DNA of 64,000 nucleotides from QWPT01 sp041161465 (GTDB taxonomy: Bacteria > Planctomycetota > Phycisphaerae > Phycisphaerales > SM1A02): positions 14,550 to 78,549 of the forward strand of contig JBEAUK010000164.1 in NCBI GenBank assembly GCA_041161465.1, written 5' to 3'. The notes under the pieces were generated by a model that ran no database searches, was not told where the DNA came from, and was given only the letters and a program-made list of their open reading frames with translations. This document shows positions 28,667 through 36,278 of this stretch, piece after piece. Each line of letters starts with the position of its first letter. Within the stretch, counting starts at the first letter, position 1. A program made the translations under genes and the position numbers.

Positions 28667-29611
28667 TCAGGTGATCACGACTTCGCGCACGCGCGCAGAA
28701 GCGGCCACGGGCGCCGCACGCGCCGTCAGCACCGCGCAACGCGCACGATGCAGCACCCGCTCCGCAGTCGATCCGACCAGCAGGCGCTCGAGAACCGATG
28801 CGCCATGCCTGCCGAGCGCCACGAGATCCGCATGCAGAAGGTCGGCTCGCTCCGCCACCGCGCGGAAGACATCGCCGCGCGCGACCTCGACCGTGGTCTC
28901 CGCTCCGAGACGCCTGAACTCCGCGGCGATTGCCTCGAGTTGCTCGCGGGCTCCCTGCTCGTCCGATCCCATCTCCGACGGTGGAATCAGCGGCGCCTCT
29001 GTCGCCTCGATCACCTGGGGAGGCAGCACCACATGCAGGAGCGCGACCCGCGGCTGCTCGCGCGCGCGCCGCGCAAGCAACCGCGCGGCACCGACAGCGG
29101 CCTCCGCATCGCGAGCGAAGTCGGTCGCGACAAGGATGCGCGGCCGAGCAGGCGGCTCGTCCTCGGCACGCACCACGAGCACAGGGCACTCGGCGTGGCG
29201 AAGCACGCGGTCGGCGACACTGCCGAGGAACACGCGGCGGATCGGCCCAAGTCCACGGTTTCCCATCACCACGAACGCGTTCGGAGTCCGACGCGCCACA
29301 TCCTCGATCACAAGCGACGGCTCGCCGATGCGGCATTCGCGCACGACCTCGATTCCGGACGACACCGCGCGGCCGCAGACCTCATGCAGTCGCTCGAGTC
29401 CGCGCGCCTCGAGCATCGCGACCAGCTCGCTGCTCTCGCCGAGCGGCGTCGGCTCGATGGCATGCACCGCGATCAGGCGCGATGGCCCGCGCCTGGCGAG
29501 TTCCTCCGCCCACCGCAGCGCGGCACGCGATGGCTTCGAGAAGTCGATCGGCACGATGAAGTTGACAGGTTCGCCGGCCGTCGCCGTTGCCAGTTCCGCG
29601 GTTTGATCCAT
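28667..29611 (-). CDS. Double universal stress protein (UspA family)
   Basis: 314 residues with two Usp domains (about 17-147 and 155-305). The first keeps VPIDFSKPSRAALRWAEELA and the ATP-binding glycine motif VVMGNRGLGPIRRVFLGSVA with VLRHAECPVLVV. The second has ILVATDFARDAEAAVGAA and VALGRHGASVLERLLVGSTA with VLHRARCAVLT. Tandem Usp proteins bind ATP and help survival in starvation, hypoxia or oxidative stress. AGGAGGACACG before the ATG is a near-perfect ribosome site. It is divergent from the ElaB-like gene. Confidence 0.92.
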   Translation of the reverse strand: MDQTAELATATAGEPVNFIVPIDFSKPSRAALRWAEELARRGPSRLIAVHAIEPTPLGESSELVAMLEARGLERLHEVCGRAVSSGIEVVRECRIGEPSLVIEDVARRTPNAFVVMGNRGLGPIRRVFLGSVADRVLRHAECPVLVVRAEDEPPARPRILVATDFARDAEAAVGAARLLARRAREQPRVALLHVVLPPQVIEATEAPLIPPSEMGSDEQGAREQLEAIAAEFRRLGAETTVEVARGDVFRAVAERADLLHADLVALGRHGASVLERLLVGSTAERVLHRARCAVLTARAAPVAASARVREVVIT

Positions 29612-29834
29612 CGTGTCCTCCTGTGCGCAGACGGGTGTTCCGCCGCGCGAGAAGGAGGGTCGCGCCCTTCGCTCCATGGAGACAGGGGGAAACCCGCCCG
29701 ATCTCGATTCGTCTCGATCGCGCAACCTTCCCCGTCGACCTGCCCGCGGACGCCGCCATCAATGCTTCTCCGCCTCCCCGATGCGCATGGGCGCTCGGAT
29801 CACCGCGGGAACCCAACCAGGAAGGAACATTCAC

Positions 29835-30125
29835 ATGGACCGCAACAGCTCCGTCGGCATCGAAGAAACCCTCGACCTCCAGCGCGAGGTCGACCGCCTC
29901 CGCGCAGACCTTCGTCAGCTTCGCGGCGATATCGCGGGCCTCGGCGCCGATGGCCTCCGCACCGCACGCGCCGGCCTCCAGGAGACCGCCCGCGCCGCGA
30001 ACGCCAAGGGCAAGGCTGCGGCGGAACTCGCCGAGAAGCAGATCACCACGCATCCGTTCCTTTCGATTGCGGCCTGCTTTGCGGTCGGCCTGCTGCTCGG
30101 CATGCGCATGACCCGCCGCGACTGA
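29835..30125 (+). CDS. ElaB/YqjD/DUF883-like membrane-anchored protein
   Basis: 96 residues. The first 70 are helical and charged (LDLQREVDRLRADLRQLRGD, GKAAAELAEKQITTHPF), followed by one C-terminal membrane span (LSIAACFAVGLLLGMRM) and the end TRRD. This is the layout of the ElaB/YqjD family, tail-anchored proteins that bind ribosomes at the inner membrane in stationary phase. GAAGGAACATTCAC precedes the ATG. It forms a pair with the holin-like gene 36 bases downstream, as yqjD does with yqjE in E. coli. Confidence 0.85.
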   Translation: MDRNSSVGIEETLDLQREVDRLRADLRQLRGDIAGLGADGLRTARAGLQETARAANAKGKAAAELAEKQITTHPFLSIAACFAVGLLLGMRMTRRD

Positions 30126-30161
30126 CGCAATCGCACCGACGCGAACCTCACGGAGGCAATC

Positions 30162-30440
30162 ATGGAGTTCATCCAACGGCTCGTGGCCGACATCGCAACG
30201 GTCGTCGAGTGGGAAGGCCGGGTTCTCCGCGATCGCGTCATGCGCATCTGCTGGGGCGCGGCGCTCGCGTTGCTCTCGATCACGCTCGTCCTCGTCACGC
30301 TGCTGCTCGTCCTCGCCGCGGTCTACCTTCAGATCGCGGCCACGGGCGGCGCCGTCGCCGGCCTCCTGGCTGCGTCGGCGCTCGCGTTGCTCTGCGCGCT
30401 CGGCGCCGGGCTCGCCGCACGCGGCGTCAGCGAGCGCTAG
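30162..30440 (+). CDS. YqjE/phage holin-like family membrane protein
   Basis: 92 residues with an amphipathic head (MEFIQRLVADIATVVEWEGR) and two membrane spans (about 30-52 and 58-85). The size and layout fit the phage_holin_3_6/DUF1469 (YqjE) family, chromosomal partners of ElaB/YqjD proteins. The spacing to the upstream gene suggests one transcript. Its last 14 bases overlap the 3' end of the convergent DUF1275-STAS gene. Confidence 0.8.
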   Translation: MEFIQRLVADIATVVEWEGRVLRDRVMRICWGAALALLSITLVLVTLLLVLAAVYLQIAATGGAVAGLLAASALALLCALGAGLAARGVSER

Positions 30441-31560
30441 CGGACCTTTCCGCGATCTCCAGCGCCCCGGCGAGCGTCGGGGCGCTGTTTGCGTCGGTGA
30501 GGAGATCAGCGCGAGAGAGCGCGTTGATCGTCGCGCGCTCGCCGTCGTCCAGTCCCGCGAACACCACGCGATGTCCGCTCTGCTCGGCCGCGCGGAGCAT
30601 TCCATGAACAGCGTTGGCCGCGAGAGGCCCGAACGCATGGGCGTTGGACAGATCGACCACGACGGCGCGACGGTCGTCGCCGGCGCGCTCGAGAAGCCGC
30701 GTCAAGTCGGGCAGGTGCGCCTCGCCGCGCGAGTCGCCACCCCGCGGAATCGCGCGAAACACCGCGATTCCCGTGCGGCGCGAGGGCGCGCCCTCGAGTT
30801 CGGCCACGATCGCTTCCTCGATCTCGCAGATCGGCGTGCGGAGGTCGGCGATGATGATCCATGCGAGCAGCACGAGCGGCGCAAGCATGCTCCAGCGTGG
30901 AAACTCGTAGTAGATCCACGCGGCGCTCGCACTTCCGACGATGAATGAGACCAGGATCGAGGAGAGCAGCAGGAGGCGCTGCGCGCTCGGGCCACGCGAC
31001 TTTCCTTCGGCGAGACGAAGCCCGCGGCCCATCAGTCGCCGCATCACCGCGAGCTGCGCCGACTCGTGACCGAGATCGGTGACGATCCCGGTGAGATGGG
31101 TGGTACGCACGACGCCGCTCGAGATCCGAGTGATCGTCGCGTTCTGGACGCCCATCGCGAGCGCAGCGACGGCGGTCATCCACCACAAGGTCCCTCCGAC
31201 CTCTGGCGTCGCGGTGTCGTGCATCCGGACACCGACCGCGAATGCAGCGAGCAGAACGAACTCGATCGCGGCAGGAAGCACATAGATCGACACCCAGCCG
31301 CGCTGGCGACCGAGCTCGAGCGCGAACCCCGAGATCAAGGCGCCCAGGAAGAACGACCCGATCAGCGCCGCCATCAGCGCCGCATCGCTCCATGCCCGCA
31401 GCGCGACATCCCGTCCAAGGTTGCTCGCATGGCCCGTGAGGTGGCTCGTGACCACCCCGCAGGTGAGCACCGCGGCCGTGTTCACATAGCCCGCGACCCA
31501 CGCGAGGGAGATCGCAAGCCGCGACTGGACGATGATCGAGTGGGCGCGATTGGCGAGCAT
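30427..31560 (-). CDS. DUF1275 (YoaK) membrane protein fused to a STAS domain
   Basis: 377 residues. About 10-245 form six membrane spans of the DUF1275/YoaK family: AGYVNTAAVLTCGVVTSHLT near the N-terminus, LAMGVQNATITRISSGVV and RTTHLTGIVTDLGHESAQ, the family's hallmark. Residues 260-370 are a STAS-like domain (VVVDLSNAHAFGPLAANAVH in the position of the regulatory Ser/Thr helix of anti-sigma antagonists and SulP transporters). This suggests a transporter with a regulatory cytoplasmic tail of the SulP type. The substrate is unknown. GGAAGG lies 5 bases before the ATG. Confidence 0.85.
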   Translation of the reverse strand: MLANRAHSIIVQSRLAISLAWVAGYVNTAAVLTCGVVTSHLTGHASNLGRDVALRAWSDAALMAALIGSFFLGALISGFALELGRQRGWVSIYVLPAAIEFVLLAAFAVGVRMHDTATPEVGGTLWWMTAVAALAMGVQNATITRISSGVVRTTHLTGIVTDLGHESAQLAVMRRLMGRGLRLAEGKSRGPSAQRLLLLSSILVSFIVGSASAAWIYYEFPRWSMLAPLVLLAWIIIADLRTPICEIEEAIVAELEGAPSRRTGIAVFRAIPRGGDSRGEAHLPDLTRLLERAGDDRRAVVVDLSNAHAFGPLAANAVHGMLRAAEQSGHRVVFAGLDDGERATINALSRADLLTDANSAPTLAGALEIAERSASAR

Positions 31561-31818
31561 GGCCTTCCCACGCTCTGTGTCGGCAACCAGCGCGGCAAAG
31601 CCTTCGGATTTCCATTTGATTCTCGATCTTCTGCCCCTTCAAGGCTCCGAGGCTGCAATCGGCACCGGCCTACCGCGTTCCATCGCGGTCGATCCTTGCA
31701 CCACATGCCCCGCACCATCGCGTACTCTGCCCGCCTGCCATGGACCGACCCATGGCTGCGCCGTGGGCATTCGGAACCGATCCCGCAGGCTGCGACTTGT
31801 CTCTCGTCTCGATCAGCC

Positions 31819-32310
31819 ATGCAAGCAACAGCCCATTCGTTCCCCTGCACCGTCCGCGAAACCGTCACGGGCGTTGGTGTCTTCGCCACGCGTGACATCG
31901 CCGCAGGCGAGCGAGTGCTCGATATCAACGGCGCGATGCAGAGCCATCCGACGCGCTACTCGATCCAGGTCGACCTGGACCAACACATCGAGTGCCTGGA
32001 GTCGCTGTCGGCCGACGACATGCGCGCGCGCTACCCCTGGCGCTTCCTGAACCACTGCTGCGAACCAAACGCGTCGATCGTCGGCCGCACGCTGGTCGCT
32101 CGACGCGCCATCCGCTCCGGCGAGCAGGTGACCTTCGACTACACCACGACGGAGCTCTCGATGGCGGAGCCGTTCGAGTGCCGCTGCGGCGCAGCCACCT
32201 GCCTCGGCCGCGTGCAGGGATTCCTCTCGCTCACCGCGGAGGCGCAGCGCGCTCGCGCGCCGTTCGTCGCACCGCATCTCAAGTCGTTCCTGTCGAAGTC
32301 GGGTGCATGA
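31819..32310 (+). CDS. SET domain protein (probable lysine methyltransferase)
   Basis: 163 residues, a compact SET domain. GVGVFATRDIAAGERVLDIN is the N-terminal GxG...A motif, FLNHCCEPNASIVGRTLVARR is the NHxC(x)PN motif that binds SAM, GEQVTFDY holds the catalytic Tyr, and CRCGAATCLG is a post-SET Cys cluster that binds zinc. SET enzymes methylate Lys side chains of proteins. The stop codon overlaps the next start (ATGA, 4 bases), so it should be translated with the Pls/PosA-type synthetase. That context suggests its target may be the synthetase or its Lys- or amine-containing product, which is inference. No clear ribosome site is visible. Confidence 0.85.
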   Translation: MQATAHSFPCTVRETVTGVGVFATRDIAAGERVLDINGAMQSHPTRYSIQVDLDQHIECLESLSADDMRARYPWRFLNHCCEPNASIVGRTLVARRAIRSGEQVTFDYTTTELSMAEPFECRCGAATCLGRVQGFLSLTAEAQRARAPFVAPHLKSFLSKSGA

Positions 32311-35300
32311 ACACACAATCGGACGCCCGGACCGTCCTTGATCTGTTCGACCGCGCCTGCGCCGCGCGTCCCGACGGCTGTGCGCTCGATGTGCCGGGCG
32401 TCGCGCGTCTCTCGTACTCCGAGCTCGACCGCCGTTCGCGCCAGGTCGCGAACTCGCTGGCCGCACGCGTCGCCCGCGACACCGTCGTCGCCATCGCGCT
32501 GCCGCGCAGCGATCCGTGGCTGTATGCAGCGATGCTCGGCATCATGCGTTCCGGCGCCGCCTATGTGGCCATCGACCCGGCGTTTCCTGCGCGCCAGGCC
32601 GCAGCCATCGTCGCAGACGCCGGCGCGGTCGCCCTGATCGCAACGCCCGAGCGATCCGCCGAGATCGCCGCAGCTGGCGCGCAGATCCCGCTTCTCTGCG
32701 CCAGGGACTTCGAAGCGTGCGCCGCCTGCCCGAGCGACCTCCCCGCCCCTCCTCCCGACACGCTCGCGTATGTGATCTACACCTCCGGCACCACGGGCAA
32801 GCCGAAGGGCGTCGAGATCGAGCACCGGTCGCTCCTCAACCTCGTGGCAGGCGACATGGCCGAGTTCGGGCTCGCCGTGCACGACCGTGTCGCGCAGGGC
32901 TCGAGCGCGAGCTACGACTCGAGCGTCGAGGAGATATGGCTTGCGTGGGCCGTCGGCGCAACCGTCGTCGTGCTCGACGACGAGACGATGCGCCTCGGTC
33001 CGGATCTCCTCCCATGGCTTGTACGCGAGAAGATCACGGTGCTCTGCCCGCCACCGACGCTCCTGCGCACGCTCGGCTGCGACGCCCCTGAGCGCGCCCT
33101 GCCCGCGATCCGCTTCCTCTATGTCGGTGGCGAGGCGCTCGCGCCGGATCTCGCGGACATCTGGTCGCGCGGGCGAAGGCTCGAGAACGGCTACGGCCCC
33201 ACCGAGTGCACCGTGACCTGCCTTCGCGGCACCGTCGAGGCCGGCCAGCCGGTCACGATCGGCCGTGCGATCCCGGGGTCGTTCGCGGCGGTGATCGATG
33301 CGGACGACGAGCATCTCCACGAAATCACCGACGATTCGCAAGGCGAACTCGTCGTCGGCGGTGCATCGCTCGCGCGCGGCTATCGCGGCCAGCCGGAGAC
33401 GACCGCGGCTCGTTTCATCGAGCACCCGACGCTTGGCCGGGTCTACCGCACCGGCGACCTCGTCCACCGCGACGCGCGCGGCGATTTCCACTACCACGGC
33501 CGCATCGACTCCCAGGTGAAGTTGCGTGGATACCGCATCGAACTCGGCGCGATCGAGGCGCGGCTTGCGGCGCATCCGACGGTGCTCGAGGCCGCGTGCA
33601 CCGTCGAGGGCGACGGCGTGCAGCGCCGGCTCGTCGCACATGTTGTGCCGCGCGCGGGCTCCGCGATCGTCGAGGCAGCCCTTCGCGAAGCACTCGCACG
33701 CGAGCTTCCTCCGTACATGGTCCCGTCGGTCATCGCACCGCTTGCGCGCGTCCCGCGCACGGTCGGCGGGAAGATCGATCGCCGCGCGCTGCCCGAACTG
33801 GGCGCTCACCGCGGCGCGGCCGCCGCGGCGCCGCATGTCGCAGCCGCGACGGAGACCGAGCGACTGATGGCGCGCGCGTTCGCGGCTGCGCTCAAGCAGG
33901 ACGGCGAGGTCTCGGTCGAGGCCGATCTCTTCGATGACCTCGGGCTCGACTCCCTCACCATCGCGATCGCGATCTCGCGCATGCGCGCGGCCGACGCGTC
34001 CTGCACCGCCACCGTGCGCAACGCCTACGAGCACCGCACCGTGCGCGCGATCGCAGCCGCGCTGAACAGGCCGAGAGACGCGCGCGTCCATGCCCACGAG
34101 GAGCGCTCGCCGCGCGAAACCGCCTGCGGCACCCAGCGTCCGATGCTGGTCACCGCCTTGCAGGGCGCGTTCCTCGCGGCGCTTCTCCTCGCGATCTCGC
34201 AGCTGCTCTGGATCCCGCACGCCGGCGAATGGCTTGCACGCACGCTTGGCGGCGACGCGCCGAGCGCGCTCGTCGGCGCGCTGGTCGTCGCGGTCGTCGG
34301 CGCCGTCGGCGTCGCGGCCTACACGCTCGCAACCATCGCCGTCGGCATCGGCGCGAAGTGGATCCTCATCGGGCGCTATCGCCCGATGCGCGTGCGCGCG
34401 TGGAGCCTCTGGCATCTGCGCCATTGGATGACGGTGCGCCTCGTGGCGCTCATGCCGTGGGATGTGATCGAGCTCCTGCGGCTCGCTCCGACGGTGCTGA
34501 GGCTTCTCGGCGCACGGATCGGCCGCAGAGTCCATGTCCATCGCGGCGTTCGGCTCAACGAAGGAGGCTGGGACCTCATCACGCTCGAGGACGGCGCGAC
34601 GGTCGGGCAAGACGCTTGCCTGCGCGCGATCGAACTCGAGTCGGGATGTCTCGTGCTCGGCACCGTCACGGTGCGACGCAACGCCACGCTCGAGACACGC
34701 GCGGGCCTCTCTCCCGGCGCCGATCTCGGCGAAGGCAGCATCCTGTGCGCACTCTCGAACCTGCAGCGTGGCCGGCGCGACGACCACGCGATGCTCGATG
34801 GCGTGCCCGCCGAGCGCGTCGCTGCGGCACCTCCGCCACCGGCGGTCGCGCTTCCATCCGACGGAACACTGAGACTCGCGCTCGCATCGCTCCTTCTGAC
34901 GGCGATCGTGGCGACGCTCATCGTCCCGTGGGCGATCGCATTCTGGGCCTTCGGCGTCGCCTCCGAGGGCGCGATGGACCGACTCTTCCCCTCCGCGGAC
35001 TCGATGCTTCCGAGCGCGTCGGGACTCGCCCGCCTCGCGGCGGCCACCATCTGCGGCGGCGTCGGCACGGTTGTCCTGCAGGCGCTGCTGGTGCGCGCGC
35101 TCGGACCGGCGCCGCGCGGCGCCTTCGCGCTCGAGAGTTCCGCATCGCTGCGGATGTCGCTGCAGTCGATGCTCGTCGAGGGCGCGGGAAAGTGGCTCTC
35201 CGGAACGATCATGTGGCCGATCTGGCTCAACTTCGCGGGCGCGCGCATCGGAAGAGGCTGCGAGATCTCCACCATCACCGATGTGGTTCCATCGACCGTC

Positions 35301-36275
35301 GCGATCGGGCCGGAGACATTCTTCGCGGACGGCATCTATCTCGGCGGACCGAAGCTCCACGCGGGCACCGCGACGGTCGAGCCCGTGGTGCTCGAGCGAT
35401 CGTGTTTCGTCGGCAATCACGCGGTGCTTCCGTCGGGCACACGCCTCGCGCGCGAGACACTCGTCGGCATCTCCACGCGCGGAAGCGGACTCCCCGACGA
35501 GGCCGGCGCATCGTGGTTCGGCCACCCCGTCTTTCGGCTGCCGCGCCGCGAGGTCGTCGCCGCGCCGCGCGAGCTCACGCATGAACCATCAGCCATGCGG
35601 CGAGCCAACCGCTGGATCTGGGAGCTTGCGCGCTTCGTACTGCCGATCGGGCCCGTGTTCGTCGCGCTCGCGTGGTTCCACGCCATGGAGTCGGCGAGCT
35701 CCTCGCAGTCGACCGCGGTCTTCCGCCTCGTCACGCTTCCGCTCGGCGTCCTCGCATCGCTCGCGGTGCTGGCCGTCGCGGTCCTCGCCATGAAGTGGAT
35801 GCTGATCGGCCGGGTGAAGCCGGGCACGCATCCGCTGTGGAGCTGCTGGTGCAGCCGCTGGGACTTCCTGTATGTCGCCTGGGGCATGTGGGCGGCCGTG
35901 CCACTCTCGTTCCTCGAAGGCACACTGCTGCTTGTCGCGTATCTGCGCGTGATGGGTTGCCGCATCGGACGCCGCGCGCTCCTTGGCAGCGGCTTCGCGC
36001 ATGTGGTCGATCCCGACATGCTGCATTTCGGCGACGATGTCACGGTGCAGGCGCTCTTCCAGGCGCACACCTTCGAGGACCGTGTCCTCAAGGTCGATCA
36101 TGTCCATGTCCGCGATGGCGCGACGGTCGGCGCGAACACGGTGCTCCTGTACGGCGCGGACATCGGCGCGCGCGCCATCGTTGAACCGCACTCGGTGGTG
36201 ATGAAGCGCGAAGTGCTGGTCGCCGACACTCGCTACGAAGGCGTGCCCACGCAGCCTGTCGGCGCGATCGCATGA
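32307..36275 (+). CDS. Pls/PosA family nonribosomal peptide synthetase
   Basis: A 1322-residue single-module membrane synthetase: adenylation domain (about 15-500), thiolation domain (about 535-610), then membrane spans alternating with three left-handed-helix acyltransferase-like soluble regions (about 640-1322). A-domain cores are visible: YTSGTTGKPKG (about 158), NGYGPTE (294), YRTGD (380), KLRGYRIELGAIE, GKIDRRALP (488, catalytic Lys). The carrier Ser lies in DDLGLDSLT (about 549). This architecture and length match epsilon-poly-lysine synthetase (Pls) and the TIGR02353 terminal domain, which build poly-amino acids at the membrane without a condensation domain. By hand alignment to GrsA the specificity residues read D-S-E-C-Y-G-G-V-T. 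The start overlaps the SET gene stop by 4 bases; there is no thioesterase. Confidence 0.9.
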   Translation: MNTQSDARTVLDLFDRACAARPDGCALDVPGVARLSYSELDRRSRQVANSLAARVARDTVVAIALPRSDPWLYAAMLGIMRSGAAYVAIDPAFPARQAAAIVADAGAVALIATPERSAEIAAAGAQIPLLCARDFEACAACPSDLPAPPPDTLAYVIYTSGTTGKPKGVEIEHRSLLNLVAGDMAEFGLAVHDRVAQGSSASYDSSVEEIWLAWAVGATVVVLDDETMRLGPDLLPWLVREKITVLCPPPTLLRTLGCDAPERALPAIRFLYVGGEALAPDLADIWSRGRRLENGYGPTECTVTCLRGTVEAGQPVTIGRAIPGSFAAVIDADDEHLHEITDDSQGELVVGGASLARGYRGQPETTAARFIEHPTLGRVYRTGDLVHRDARGDFHYHGRIDSQVKLRGYRIELGAIEARLAAHPTVLEAACTVEGDGVQRRLVAHVVPRAGSAIVEAALREALARELPPYMVPSVIAPLARVPRTVGGKIDRRALPELGAHRGAAAAAPHVAAATETERLMARAFAAALKQDGEVSVEADLFDDLGLDSLTIAIAISRMRAADASCTATVRNAYEHRTVRAIAAALNRPRDARVHAHEERSPRETACGTQRPMLVTALQGAFLAALLLAISQLLWIPHAGEWLARTLGGDAPSALVGALVVAVVGAVGVAAYTLATIAVGIGAKWILIGRYRPMRVRAWSLWHLRHWMTVRLVALMPWDVIELLRLAPTVLRLLGARIGRRVHVHRGVRLNEGGWDLITLEDGATVGQDACLRAIELESGCLVLGTVTVRRNATLETRAGLSPGADLGEGSILCALSNLQRGRRDDHAMLDGVPAERVAAAPPPPAVALPSDGTLRLALASLLLTAIVATLIVPWAIAFWAFGVASEGAMDRLFPSADSMLPSASGLARLAAATICGGVGTVVLQALLVRALGPAPRGAFALESSASLRMSLQSMLVEGAGKWLSGTIMWPIWLNFAGARIGRGCEISTITDVVPSTVAIGPETFFADGIYLGGPKLHAGTATVEPVVLERSCFVGNHAVLPSGTRLARETLVGISTRGSGLPDEAGASWFGHPVFRLPRREVVAAPRELTHEPSAMRRANRWIWELARFVLPIGPVFVALAWFHAMESASSSQSTAVFRLVTLPLGVLASLAVLAVAVLAMKWMLIGRVKPGTHPLWSCWCSRWDFLYVAWGMWAAVPLSFLEGTLLLVAYLRVMGCRIGRRALLGSGFAHVVDPDMLHFGDDVTVQALFQAHTFEDRVLKVDHVHVRDGATVGANTVLLYGADIGARAIVEPHSVVMKREVLVADTRYEGVPTQPVGAIA

Positions 36276-36278
36276 AAC

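Noticed and set aside
32139..35582. Minus-strand open frame (over 1100 codons) opposite the Pls/PosA-type synthetase
   Set aside because: Same high-GC shadow effect; the synthetase frame has all adenylation and carrier motifs.
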